In this document: one piece after another, positions 40,787-49,983 of the stretch
How the letters are laid out: every line of letters begins with the position of its first letter
Numbering within the stretch: position 1 is the stretch's first letter
Assembly: GCA_937926105.1 (NCBI GenBank)
Contig: CALANS010000217.1
Location: 1 to 64,000 of the forward strand
Origin: an uncultured Actinomycetes bacterium
GTDB lineage: Bacteria > Actinomycetota > Actinomycetes > Mycobacteriales > Nakamurellaceae
Direction: 5' to 3'
DNA length: 64,000 nt
Program-made: the position numbers and the translations under genes
Notes under the pieces: generated by a model
Told to the model about the DNA's origin: nothing
Database searches by the model: none
Seen by the model: only the letters and a program-made list of their open reading frames with translations

Positions 40787-43153
40787 TCAGCGGGATTTCG
40801 TGCCTCGGCCGGCCATCCGCATCGACCGAGGCAGCACCCGATCTGGCCACCGTCGCGGCGCGCTGCGCTCCAGGCCGTCCACCACCGCGAGCACCCCCGG
40901 CGTCAGATCGGGCTGCCGGACACCGGGATCCGCCGGGCGCCCGTACCACTCGCGCTCGGCGGTCATCACCACCGTTCGCAGGTCGTCCCGCCCGCTGGTG
41001 GACAGGTGTGCCGTGCGGGCAAGCCGGTTCGCCGTCACCCGGGCGGACTCCACCTCGTGCACCGCGATCCCGTGGTCCGCCAGGGTGTCCTCGATCTCCG
41101 CCCACGCCGCCGATCCCGCGTCGGACCCGCCGCCGGATGCCACGGCCAGCCGGCGCTGCCGTCGCCGGCGACGAATCAGCGACGGCGTGGCGATCAGCAG
41201 GCCGACCAGCAACAGCCCGGCAATCACCAGCACGAGCACCAGCACCCAACCGGTCAGCACACCGGCGCCGGTCGCATCGTCCGACCCGGAGCCGCGATCG
41301 GTCTGCCCGCCGTCGATCAACTGCCCCGGCGCGATCGGTGCGGTGCGCACCGTCTGCTCGGCGGTGGTGGTGGCCGACGTGGTGGCACTGCCCGTGGCGG
41401 TGCCGGTCTGGGTCCCGCCTCCGCCGCCGCCCCCGGCGTTCGACTCGAAGCCCTGCAGCCCGCCCTGGCCGCCTACCACCGGGGTGGGGTCGAAGGCGAT
41501 CCACCCGGACTGGTCGAAGCGGACCTCGACCCAGGCGTGCGCATCGGTCGACTCGATCTGGAAACTCCCGTCCGCCTGCTGCGTGCCCTGGGTGAATCCG
41601 ACGGCCACCCGGGCCGGGATGCCCAGCGCGCGCAGCATGATCGCCATCGCTGCCGCGTATTGCTCGCAGTAGCCCTGCTTGTTGTGCAGGAAGTCCAGTA
41701 GCGCGCTGCCCGAATTACCCGCAGGGGTCTTGAGCGAGTAGGTGAAGCCGTTGGCCGGGTCGGTGAAGTAGTGCAGCATCGCGACGGTCATGTCGAAGGG
41801 GGTGGCGGCGTCGGCGGTCACTGCCTTGGCGCGGGCGACCACCTCGGCAGGCAGCGTGCCGGTCTCGGTCAGCGGGCCGCCGGAGTGCACGTCCTCGGTC
41901 TCCAACTGCGCGGCCGGAACGGTGGCGAGGTTGGCGGTGACGGTGTACTGGCCGGGCACGATCGGATCGTCGCGGAATACGGTCTGCAGGCCGCGGTCGT
42001 AGTCCCATCCGGTGGCCAGCCCGGTCACGTGGGTGCTGTCGGCATAGATCGGTAGGAAGCGGTCGCGGAACTTCTGCGGGGTGATCGTCACGGTCGCGCT
42101 GCCGTCATCGGCGGCCGGTGCGGCGGGCACCCGCCCGTCGACGTCGGTGTCGTCGGCCACCACCGGCCCCGGCAGGAAGCCCTGGTCTGGGTTCCACTTC
42201 TCCAGCGCGATGGTGCGCAGATAGGCAGGATGGTCCAGCCCGGACACTCGCAGCGTGTCTTCCGGTGTCCGGTCGGTCAGGTCGCCGCGCAGCAACGCCC
42301 ACGGGTTGAGCCCGACCTCCCCGCCCGAGTGGCCGCCGCGTGGCAGCCGGCCGGCGGTGCCGATCCCGGTGGTGGCATCGGCCAGCAGCAGCGAGCCGAC
42401 GACGGCAATTGTGGCGATTGCCGTCCCGCTGATGCCCAGCGCCACTCGTGCCCTGCGCTGCGGGTGCCGGGCCGCGTGCCCGGCCACGGCCAGCAGGGCG
42501 GCGAACAGCGCGGCGGGGATGACGAATGCGTACCACGGCAGCAGCGAGGTGCTGATGGACGCCGGCACCGAGTACAGGCTGAGCAGCGGCAGCGCCACCA
42601 GCGCCGGGACCCTGGCCCCGGCGATCAGCAGGTCGACCACCAGGGCCAGCACGCCGATGCACAGCGCGACCATCAGCCCCAGCTCGGGGGTGTCCGGGGC
42701 GGGCGGCACCGTGGTCAGGATCTGCTGCCACGCCGCGCCTAGCATCCGGGCGGCCTCCGAGATCGCCGCCGGACCGGGCAACACTCCTAGCACGCCGTCG
42801 GTGGTGAACAGGCTGGTGAGGGCGATCAGCAGGCCGGCCAGCTGAAGCAGTTCCACACCCCACGCCGGGATGGCCAGCAGCCGGGCACCGATGCCCACCA
42901 GGTAGACCACCGCCACGACCTCGATCAGCGGCAGCATCCACGAGGTGCCCTCCAGCAGCGGCATCAACGCGGAGCTGCCACCCAACACCGCCAGCGCGCC
43001 CAGCAGGGTGGGCAGCAGCACCAGCGGATCGTTGCCGGCGCGCCTGCCGGGCCGCTGCGCTCCCGGGGACGGCGCGCGCCCGGCCGGGCCGGCGCTGCCC
43101 CGCGCGCCGACGCCGGAGGCGCTGTTCGACGGCGGTGACGCGGTGACGGTCAC
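40787..43153 (-). CDS. Transglutaminase-like membrane protein (TgpA/DUF3488)
   Basis: 788 residues. The N-terminal half has about six spans (LVLLPTLLGALAVLGGSSAL and following). The extracytosolic transglutaminase core has Cys496 (QGYCEQYAAAMAIMLRALGIPARVAVGFTQG), His539 (DAHAWVEV) and Asp555 (FDPTP). A Gly/Thr-rich linker, one more span (VLTGWVLVLVLVIAGLLLVGLLIAT) and a cytosolic DUF4129-like tail complete it. The GTG at 43153 overlaps the DUF58 stop (GTGA). It works with MoxR and DUF58, probably in envelope assembly or cross-linking. In related actinobacteria this trio precedes mraZ, as here. Confidence 0.88.
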   Translation of the reverse strand: MTVTASPPSNSASGVGARGSAGPAGRAPSPGAQRPGRRAGNDPLVLLPTLLGALAVLGGSSALMPLLEGTSWMLPLIEVVAVVYLVGIGARLLAIPAWGVELLQLAGLLIALTSLFTTDGVLGVLPGPAAISEAARMLGAAWQQILTTVPPAPDTPELGLMVALCIGVLALVVDLLIAGARVPALVALPLLSLYSVPASISTSLLPWYAFVIPAALFAALLAVAGHAARHPQRRARVALGISGTAIATIAVVGSLLLADATTGIGTAGRLPRGGHSGGEVGLNPWALLRGDLTDRTPEDTLRVSGLDHPAYLRTIALEKWNPDQGFLPGPVVADDTDVDGRVPAAPAADDGSATVTITPQKFRDRFLPIYADSTHVTGLATGWDYDRGLQTVFRDDPIVPGQYTVTANLATVPAAQLETEDVHSGGPLTETGTLPAEVVARAKAVTADAATPFDMTVAMLHYFTDPANGFTYSLKTPAGNSGSALLDFLHNKQGYCEQYAAAMAIMLRALGIPARVAVGFTQGTQQADGSFQIESTDAHAWVEVRFDQSGWIAFDPTPVVGGQGGLQGFESNAGGGGGGGTQTGTATGSATTSATTTAEQTVRTAPIAPGQLIDGGQTDRGSGSDDATGAGVLTGWVLVLVLVIAGLLLVGLLIATPSLIRRRRRQRRLAVASGGGSDAGSAAWAEIEDTLADHGIAVHEVESARVTANRLARTAHLSTSGRDDLRTVVMTAEREWYGRPADPGVRQPDLTPGVLAVVDGLERSAPRRWPDRVLPRSMRMAGRGTKSR

Positions 43154-44436
43154 GACACCCTCCGGGCGGCCGTATACCCCTCGCCGCTGCAGGCCACCCG
43201 CCAGGCGGCCCCCAGGTCGTCGCCGCGGCGCAGCACCACCACTCGCCAGCCGCCGGCGGTGAGCACCGCGGCGGAGGCGGCCACCGGATGTGCCGGGCCG
43301 TGCGCCGGATCCCATGACGGGGTGTCCAGCAGCAGCGCCACGCCGCGGGATGAGCGAGATCGGCTCGCCACCAGCAGGTGCGCCGCAGCCGGATCGAGGT
43401 CGCCTAGCACCGCGATCACCAGGCCGGCGGTGCGGACCGCGCCCGGCTGTAGCCCACCGACCACGTCGGCATCGACGTCGGCCAGTCCGGCCAGCACGTC
43501 GTCGGCGATGTCGTTGCCGGTGGCGATCACTGCCCCGTAGTGGCTGACCAACCGCACTTGATAGTCCCCGGCCAGCAGGTGCAGGCTCACCGACGCCGCC
43601 AGCGTCACCGCCGTCTCCAGGCTGGACTCCGGCCCGATGCCGCGGTGCGCCGCCGCCCGGTGGTCCAGCACGACGGTGGTGCCGCCGTGCGAGACCGGTT
43701 CGGTCAGTCGCACCATCAACTCGTCGTGCCGAGCCGAGGCGCGCCAGTGGATGGTGCGGATGTCGTCGCCGGGGTTGTAGTGCCGGATGCCAACGTCCGG
43801 GTCGCCTCCGGTAGTGCCTGACATGGCCGAGCCGGACGCCGCAGACCGGGAGCCGACGGCGGACGGCATTCCGGTCAGCGGCACCACGACGGGAACCACC
43901 ATCACCTCGGTGCGTGAGTCGATGGTCCGGTTGTCCTCCCATAGCCCGAACGGGTCGGCGACCCGAATCGCGGGTGGCCCGATCAGGAACCGACCGCGAC
44001 GGGTCGCGGTCAGCGGATAGCCGACGACCGCGGTGGCGCCCGGTCGCAGGGGGGGCAGCAGGCAGCGCACACCGGCGGTCAGGTCGGTGGTGGCCTGTTC
44101 GCTGACCTCCACCGGGCGGGTGGGCAGGGCGCCGGTATTGGTCAGCAACAACCGCACCGAGCCGGAGGTGCCGGGTCGCAGCCGGTCGGGCAACGCCTGA
44201 TGCGCGGCGGACAGCGTGGCGCGCCGTCGGGCGGTCAGCAGCATCGCGACCATCGGCAGCGCCGCGGCCAGGATGCCCACCCGCAGCAGGTCCCGTTCGT
44301 CCAGCAGCAGGGCACACACGATGGCCGCGCACCCGCCGGCGAACAGGCAGCGCCCGCGCGTGGTCAGCCCGCGGTCGGGCCGGGCGGTGCGGCCCGCGGA
44401 GTCGGTGCCGCGGGGAACCGCCGTCGACCTAGACAC
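43150..44436 (-). CDS. DUF58 domain-containing membrane protein
   Basis: 428 residues. Two adjacent N-terminal spans (GRCLFAGGCAAIVCALLLDERDLLRVGILAAALPMVAMLL) anchor it. The DUF58 core is GGDPDVGIRHYNPGDDIRTIHWRASARHDELMVRL, followed by a von Willebrand A-like domain (TTVVLDHRAAAHRG). The GTG at 44436 overlaps the moxR stop. It is the central gene of moxR-DUF58-tgpA and presumably the membrane client of the MoxR chaperone ATPase. Confidence 0.9.
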   Translation of the reverse strand: MSRSTAVPRGTDSAGRTARPDRGLTTRGRCLFAGGCAAIVCALLLDERDLLRVGILAAALPMVAMLLTARRRATLSAAHQALPDRLRPGTSGSVRLLLTNTGALPTRPVEVSEQATTDLTAGVRCLLPPLRPGATAVVGYPLTATRRGRFLIGPPAIRVADPFGLWEDNRTIDSRTEVMVVPVVVPLTGMPSAVGSRSAASGSAMSGTTGGDPDVGIRHYNPGDDIRTIHWRASARHDELMVRLTEPVSHGGTTVVLDHRAAAHRGIGPESSLETAVTLAASVSLHLLAGDYQVRLVSHYGAVIATGNDIADDVLAGLADVDADVVGGLQPGAVRTAGLVIAVLGDLDPAAAHLLVASRSRSSRGVALLLDTPSWDPAHGPAHPVAASAAVLTAGGWRVVVLRRGDDLGAAWRVACSGEGYTAARRVS

Positions 44437-45442
44437 GGCCAGCCTGCGGGACGCGGATCCGTCCGAGCAGCGCGCCGATGATGTCCTCCGCCGAGCGATG
44501 GGCCGCATGCGCCTCGGTGGTCAGCAGCAGCCGGTGCGCCAGCACCGGCCCGGCGAGCCGCTGGATGTCGTCGGGCACCACGTAGTCGCGCCCGTCGAGC
44601 GCGGCGGCCGCCTTGGTGGCGCGGCCCAGGTGCAGCACCGCGCGGGGTGAGCAGCCCAGGCGCACCTCGGGCATCGCTCGGGTGGCCGAGACCAGTTCCA
44701 CGATGTAGCTGCGAAGCGCGGGGGCGATCTGCACGGTGGCGACGGCCGCGATGAGCCGCGTCACCGTCGCGGTGTCGGCCACGGCGGACAGTGTGTCCAG
44801 CGGATCCGCCCGGTCGTGTCCGGCGAGCATGGCCACCTCGCTGGCCGGATCGGGGTAGCCCAAGGCGGTGCGCGCGAAGAACCGGTCCCGCTGCGCCTCT
44901 GGGAGGGGATAGGTGCCCTCCATCTCCACCGGGTTCTGGGTAGCCAGCACCAGGAACGGCCGGGCCAGCCGGTAGGTGTTGCCGTCGACGGTGACCTGGC
45001 GCTCCTCCATGGCCTCCAGCAACGCGGACTGGGTCTTCGGCGAGGCCCGGTTGATCTCGTCGGCCACCACGATGTTCGCGAACACCGGGCCGGGCCGGAA
45101 GGTGAACTGCGAGGTCTGGCGGTCGTACACGCTGACGCCGGTGACGTCGCTGGGCATCAGGTCGGGAGTGAACTGCACCCGGCTGACGGTGCCCTCCACT
45201 GAGCGGGCCAACGCCTTGGCCAGGCTGGTCTTGCCGGTGCCCGGCACGTCCTCGATCAGCAGGTGACCCTCGGTCAGCAGCGCCACCAGCGCCAGCCGGA
45301 TGACATCGGGTTTGCCCAGGATGACCCGCGCCATGGCGCCGCCGATCTGGGCGCCGGTGCGGGCTACGACATCCATGGTGACGGCGGATGGTTCCGCGCC
45401 GGCCGGTGCGGGCACCTGGTCAAGGTTCACATGCTGGGCCAC
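44429..45442 (-). CDS. moxR: MoxR-family AAA+ ATPase
   Basis: 337 residues. It has Walker A EDVPGTGKTSLAKALA, Walker B VVADEINRASPKTQSALLEAMEERQV, sensor 1 LVLATQNPVEMEGTYPLPEAQRDRF and sensor 2 SPRAVLHLGRATKA. MoxR proteins are chaperone-like ATPases that mature partner proteins with VWA/DUF58 domains. It is the first gene of a leftward operon and divergent from mraZ, with 315 bp between them that holds the MraZ box. Confidence 0.92.
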   Translation of the reverse strand: MAQHVNLDQVPAPAGAEPSAVTMDVVARTGAQIGGAMARVILGKPDVIRLALVALLTEGHLLIEDVPGTGKTSLAKALARSVEGTVSRVQFTPDLMPSDVTGVSVYDRQTSQFTFRPGPVFANIVVADEINRASPKTQSALLEAMEERQVTVDGNTYRLARPFLVLATQNPVEMEGTYPLPEAQRDRFFARTALGYPDPASEVAMLAGHDRADPLDTLSAVADTATVTRLIAAVATVQIAPALRSYIVELVSATRAMPEVRLGCSPRAVLHLGRATKAAAALDGRDYVVPDDIQRLAGPVLAHRLLLTTEAHAAHRSAEDIIGALLGRIRVPQAGRV

Positions 45443-45634
45443 GTCTCATCCTCTCCGGCACCGCGGGATCGCTGCGTGTGCCCGGCGGTGTGGGTTTCAG
45501 TCTGCCAGCCCTGTCACCGGCTGTCGCCGACCCGACGGAATCGATGTCTGCCCAGGAACAGCCCATCGGCCACCGCACTGCCACTCACGACTCGATGCCT
45601 CGGCGATGACTGCGTCCGCGCGCCAGGAGCCCAG

Positions 45635-45692
45635 TGGGGGGCGAAGTGGGGACACTGAACAGATTGGTGGGGTGTGGTGGGGGAAAATGGGG
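45635..45692 (+). promoter_or_regulatory. MraZ-binding box (TGGGG repeats) before mraZ
   Basis: Three TGGGG units with exactly 10-bp spacing (45668, 45678, 45688), preceded by two more at 45635 and 45647, match the TGGGN-N5 repeat pattern bound by MraZ upstream of its own operon in other bacteria. They lie 66-123 bp before the mraZ start. Autorepression of the dcw cluster is the known role. The -10/-35 boxes are not certain. Confidence 0.8.
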
Positions 45693-45757
45693 TAGCCTCT
45701 GCAGATCGGTGGAGCGCGCGGCCTGGTGAGCCGCCGACCCGTGGGGAGGTGGGGTAC

Positions 45758-46234
45758 GTGGGCTTCTACGGCACGTTCACGCCCCGCCTGGACGACAAGG
45801 GAAGGGTGACCCTTCCGGCCGCGTACCGCAAGCAGTTCGCCGACGGGGCCATGGTGGTACGGGGAGATTCGAACTGCTTGTACGTCTTCACCACCGATGA
45901 GTTCGACCGGTTCGCCGAGCAGGCCGTCAACACCAAGGTGACCGACGTGCAACACATCGGCGCGGCCCGATACATGCTGGCCAACAGCGAGCCGCAGATG
46001 CCCGATGGACAGGGCCGGATCACGCTGTCGGCCCGGATGCGGTTGTTCGCCGGGCTAGGGCGGGACGTGGTGCTCACCGGCCAGGGGCGTCGGATGGAAA
46101 TCTGGAACGCCGACCGCTGGTCGGACTACGAGGCCGCTCAGGAGCCGGGCTACGTCGACCCTTCGTTGCGCGCGACCGCCCCAATACCCGCCGCTAGCGG
46201 TGACGACGGCACCGGTGGACGGAGCGAGCCATGA
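45758..46234 (+). CDS. mraZ: Transcriptional regulator MraZ
   Basis: 158 residues. It consists of two AbrB-like SpoVT repeats: [26 protein letters not shown] (residues 2-27) and [23 protein letters not shown], each with the DxxGR motif. It binds TGGG repeats in front of its own gene. The GTG at 45758 follows GGGGAGGTGGGG and gives the normal family start; the frame continues upstream without similarity. It is the first gene of the dcw cluster. The stop overlaps a possible early rsmH start. Confidence 0.93.
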   Translation: MGFYGTFTPRLDDKGRVTLPAAYRKQFADGAMVVRGDSNCLYVFTTDEFDRFAEQAVNTKVTDVQHIGAARYMLANSEPQMPDGQGRITLSARMRLFAGLGRDVVLTGQGRRMEIWNADRWSDYEAAQEPGYVDPSLRATAPIPAASGDDGTGGRSEP

Positions 46235-46530
46235 GCATTCCCGCCCGTGCGGCCATGGCTGATCCGCCCGTCACCGCCGTCGCTGCCCCCGTTCGCCCGG
46301 CAGTGTTCGGCTCGCCGCTGTGCCGCCCACCCACCAGCACGCCCTCCTGCCCGCCGGCCTGCACCCGCCGTGGCCCTGACGCGACTTCCCCCGCGCCAGG
46401 TCCATGGCGGGTGGGGACCCGCGGGCAGGGCGGCCACGGCCGCGGCAGCGCGGCAGCCCGCCGCGGCCGGCACTGCCCGGTCGACATCCGTTCGAGGCGC
46501 CGCGACGGCCGTGCCGGGAAGGGGATCGGA

Positions 46531-47559
46531 ATGCTCCCGCCCGAGGAGGACCCGTCCGGGGCCACCGTTCCCGGAGCGCCGCCGTCCCGGCACACGCCGG
46601 TGCTGGCCGACAGGGTCGCCGAGTTGCTGGCTCCGGCGCTGGCCGGCGATGCTCCGGTCCTGGTGGACGCCACCCTCGGATTGGCCGGCCACACCCTGGC
46701 GCTGCTGCGGGAGCACCCGCGGCTACAGGTGATCGGCGTTGATCGAGACCCCGCCGCGCTGGCACTGGCCAGCGAGCGGGTGGCGGCCGCGGGCTTCGCC
46801 GACCGGCTCCACCCGGTGCACGCCGTCTACGACCGGATCGGTGAACTGGTCCGCGCCGCCTCCGGCGGGGTGGACCCGGTGGTGGCCGCCGGCCGGGTCG
46901 ACGGCGTGCTGTTCGACCTGGGCGTCTCGTCCATGCAGCTGGACGTGCGCGAGCGCGGCTTCGCGTACGCGGCCGATGCGCCGTTGGACATGCGGATGGA
47001 CCCGACCGGCGGTATCACCGCCGCCGACGTGCTGGGCGGCTATCCCGAGGCAGAGCTGGCTCGCATCCTGCGCGAGTACGGCGAGGAACGGTTTGCCGGC
47101 CGCATCGCGCGGGCAGTCGTCCGCGAACGACAGAAGGCTCCGCTGCGCAGCTCTGCCGCACTGGTGGAGCTGATCCGGGCCGCCATTCCGGCGGCCGCTC
47201 GCGCCTCGGGCGGGCATCCGGCCAAGCGGACCTTCCAGGCCCTGCGCATCGAGGTCAACGACGAACTCGGCGCCTTGCGGCGCGCGATCCCGGCGGCCCT
47301 GGACGTGCTGCGGCCCGGCGGGCGGCTGGTGGTGCTGGCCTACCAGTCGCTGGAGGACCGGATCGTCAAACACGCGATCGCCCCGCTGACCGTGTCCGAC
47401 ACGCCGCCGGACCTGCCGGTGGAGCTACCCGGCCACGAGCCGACGGTGCGCTGGCTGACTCGTCGCGCCGAACGGCCCACCGCCGCGGAGACCGACCTCA
47501 ACCCCCGCGCCGCGTCCGCCCGGCTGCGCGCCGCCGAGCGAATCCGGGAGGCCCGATGA
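46531..47559 (+). CDS. rsmH: 16S rRNA (cytosine-1402-N4)-methyltransferase RsmH
   Basis: 342 residues from ATG 46531 (GGAAGGGG upstream). An ATG at 46231 overlapping the mraZ stop would add 100 low-complexity residues; mycobacterial RsmH also has an N-terminal extension, so this cannot be excluded. Motifs: [15 protein letters not shown], the SAM site [58 protein letters not shown] and [14 protein letters not shown]. The usual DATxGxGGH is here DATLGLAGH (Gly to Ala), a mild departure. The stop overlaps ftsL (ATGA). Confidence 0.92.
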   Translation: MLPPEEDPSGATVPGAPPSRHTPVLADRVAELLAPALAGDAPVLVDATLGLAGHTLALLREHPRLQVIGVDRDPAALALASERVAAAGFADRLHPVHAVYDRIGELVRAASGGVDPVVAAGRVDGVLFDLGVSSMQLDVRERGFAYAADAPLDMRMDPTGGITAADVLGGYPEAELARILREYGEERFAGRIARAVVRERQKAPLRSSAALVELIRAAIPAAARASGGHPAKRTFQALRIEVNDELGALRRAIPAALDVLRPGGRLVVLAYQSLEDRIVKHAIAPLTVSDTPPDLPVELPGHEPTVRWLTRRAERPTAAETDLNPRAASARLRAAERIREAR

Positions 47560-48047
47560 CCTTCCTGCATACCGCCAAGACGCCCCGGCAGGCCGCGCCT
47601 TCCGGACCGTCCCGATCGGCCCAGCGCGCGCTGGACCGGCGGCGCCGCCGGCAGGCCCGGATGACCCCCGCCCGGGTGTCCACTGCGGGCCGGCCGGTGC
47701 GCTCCGCCCTGCTGCGGGTGCCGTTCGTGGTGGCGTTGATCATGGTGCTGGGCAGCGGGGTTGGCGGCGTGCTCTACCTGAACACCAAGACCGATGCGTC
47801 CGGGGTGCGCACCGAGCAGGCACACCAGGAGTCGGCACAGCTGCGGCTGCAGATCGAGGCACTGGGGCGCAGCATCGCCGACCTGGGTGCCACGCCGCGG
47901 ATCGCCCAGGAGGCCAGGAATCTCGGTCTGGTGCCCGCCGGTGACGCGGCCATCCTGATGGTCGACAAGTCCGGCAAGGCCCGAGTAGTCGGCACGCCGA
48001 AGCCGGTCGGTGGCGGCGCCGAATCCTCCTCGGGCGGAGGCCACTGA
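47556..48047 (+). CDS. ftsL: Cell division protein FtsL-like
   Basis: 163 residues. A basic cytosolic N-terminus ([15 protein letters not shown]) precedes one membrane span ([23 protein letters not shown], about residues 55-78). A coiled-coil segment follows ([26 protein letters not shown]) and ends in [13 protein letters not shown]. The position between rsmH and ftsI and the bitopic layout identify FtsL, part of the FtsQLB-FtsWI divisome complex. Starts and stops overlap both neighbours. Confidence 0.88.
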   Translation: MTFLHTAKTPRQAAPSGPSRSAQRALDRRRRRQARMTPARVSTAGRPVRSALLRVPFVVALIMVLGSGVGGVLYLNTKTDASGVRTEQAHQESAQLRLQIEALGRSIADLGATPRIAQEARNLGLVPAGDAAILMVDKSGKARVVGTPKPVGGGAESSSGGGH

Positions 48048-49972
48048 TGCCGGAACGGCGCCCGCACTCCGGCAGCAGCGCGCGCACGGACCGGCGTCCG
48101 CCCTCGGGCCGTACCGTGTCCGCCGACCGTGCCGCGCCCGCGGGTCGTGCCCGCCTCGACCCGCCCCGGGCCGCACCGGCCCGGCGCCGTCGCAGCACCC
48201 GACCGCGCACCGGCCTGCTGCATCACCGGGGACGCAACTGGTTCGCGCTGGCCGTGGTCGTCGGCCTGCTGGTGGCATCCACCGTCCGGCTGGTGATGAT
48301 CCAGACCGTGGACGCCGCCGCCTACGCCGCGAAGGCCGCCGACCAGCGCACCCGCACCGACGTGCTGCCCGCCAGTCGGGGCACCATCTACGACCGCAAC
48401 GGCACACCGCTGGCATTCACCGTGCAGGGCCGCGCCATCGCTGCCTGGCCGGCCCTGTTCACCTCCGACACCGAGCGACACGCGGTGGCCGACATCATCG
48501 GCAAGGCACTCGCGCCCGATGTCACCGCCGACAGTGTCTTCACCAAGCTCACCGACGGCAAGTCCACCTACGTCTACCTGGCGCGCGGGCTGATGCCGGC
48601 CCAGGCGGACGCCATCATCGCCAGCATCAACGAGGCGATCAAGCCCCAGGGCCGCAGCCCCGTCACAACCGAGCGGCAGGACCTACGCCAGTACCCCGAG
48701 GGCAGCGTGCTGCAGTCCCTGCTGGGTGCCACCGGCTGGGACGGGCACGGCACCGGCGGCATCGAGATCAAGTACGACTCGCTGCTGTCCGGCACCGACG
48801 GGTCCCGGGTGGTCGACGTCGACGCCTACGGCAACGCCATGCCCGGCACCGACCGCGACGAGAAGGCGCCGGTGGACGGCGGCGACGTGCACCTGACCAT
48901 CGACGCCGACCTGCAGTACACCGTGCAGCAGATGCTCACCGACGCGGTGAAGTCCACCGGAGCCAAGGGCGGCATGGCCCTGGTGCGCAGCGCCACCGGT
49001 CCGGATGTGCTGGCCATGGCCAGCTACTACCGGGGCAAGACGCCCGCCGAGACCGGCAACATGGCCGTCACCTCCCCGTTCGAGCCGGGCTCGGTCACCA
49101 AGGTGGTGACGTTCGGTGCGGCGCTGGAGAAGGGACTCATCACTCCGACCACGCACTACGCGGTGCCCGGCACCATCGAGATGGGCGGGCACACCATCCA
49201 CGATGCGTGGGTGCACAGCCGGGTCGGCATGACGGCCACCGGCATCCTGGCCAAGTCCAGCAACGTCGGCACGCTGATGATCGCCCAACAGGTGGGCCAG
49301 GACGCCTTCGCCCGCGAGTTGAGCAAGTACGGCCTCGGCCAGAAGACCGGGATCCAGCTGCCCGCCGACTCTGCCGGTATCGTGCCGCCGCAGTCCCAGT
49401 GGTCGTCCACCACGTTCGCGAACCTGCCGATCGGGCAAGGGCTGTCGATGACGCTGCTGCAGATGGCCGATATGTACCAGGGCATCGCCAATGGTGGGGT
49501 GCGCATCCCGCCATCCATCGTGGCGTCCACCACCGCCGACGGGGCGAGCACGCCCGTCACCCAGGGCAAGCCGGTCCGCGAGCTGTCCACCAAGTCGGCG
49601 AACACCCTGCTGGACATGCTGCGTGGCACCATCCAGGGCGGTGACATCATGCACGACGGCACCGCCCCGTCGGCCGCCATCACCGGCTATCAGGTGGCCG
49701 GCAAGACCGGCACCGCCCAGCAGGTCGATCCGGCGTGCAGCTGCTACTCGCAGACCAAGGTGACCGCCACCTTCGCCGGCATCGTGCCGGCCGACCACCC
49801 GAGGTTCGTGATCACCGTGATGCTCGATGCCCCCGGCGGCGGTGCCGAGGGCGGCGAGGCCGCCGCGCCGCTGTTCCGGGACATCGCCGCCTACGCGATG
49901 CGCGCCTTCGACGTGCCGCCCTCCAAGAGCAAGGCGCCCATCTACGACCTGTACACCAACCTGGGCGAGTAG
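48047..49972 (+). CDS. ftsI: Peptidoglycan transpeptidase FtsI (PBP3/PbpB)
   Basis: 641 residues. A basic disordered N-terminus and one span (NWFALAVVVGLLVASTVRLVMIQ) lead to the dimerisation domain and the penicillin-binding domain. The active-site motifs are SVTK (Ser349, Lys352), SSN (404-406) and KTGTAQ (Lys553). It cross-links septal peptidoglycan with FtsW. The GKAxDQR start (AAKAADQRTRTDVLPASRGTIYDRNG) is typical. It begins one base inside the ftsL stop (TGATG). Confidence 0.94.
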   Translation: MPERRPHSGSSARTDRRPPSGRTVSADRAAPAGRARLDPPRAAPARRRRSTRPRTGLLHHRGRNWFALAVVVGLLVASTVRLVMIQTVDAAAYAAKAADQRTRTDVLPASRGTIYDRNGTPLAFTVQGRAIAAWPALFTSDTERHAVADIIGKALAPDVTADSVFTKLTDGKSTYVYLARGLMPAQADAIIASINEAIKPQGRSPVTTERQDLRQYPEGSVLQSLLGATGWDGHGTGGIEIKYDSLLSGTDGSRVVDVDAYGNAMPGTDRDEKAPVDGGDVHLTIDADLQYTVQQMLTDAVKSTGAKGGMALVRSATGPDVLAMASYYRGKTPAETGNMAVTSPFEPGSVTKVVTFGAALEKGLITPTTHYAVPGTIEMGGHTIHDAWVHSRVGMTATGILAKSSNVGTLMIAQQVGQDAFARELSKYGLGQKTGIQLPADSAGIVPPQSQWSSTTFANLPIGQGLSMTLLQMADMYQGIANGGVRIPPSIVASTTADGASTPVTQGKPVRELSTKSANTLLDMLRGTIQGGDIMHDGTAPSAAITGYQVAGKTGTAQQVDPACSCYSQTKVTATFAGIVPADHPRFVITVMLDAPGGGAEGGEAAAPLFRDIAAYAMRAFDVPPSKSKAPIYDLYTNLGE

Positions 49973-49983
49973 CCTTGCCCGCC

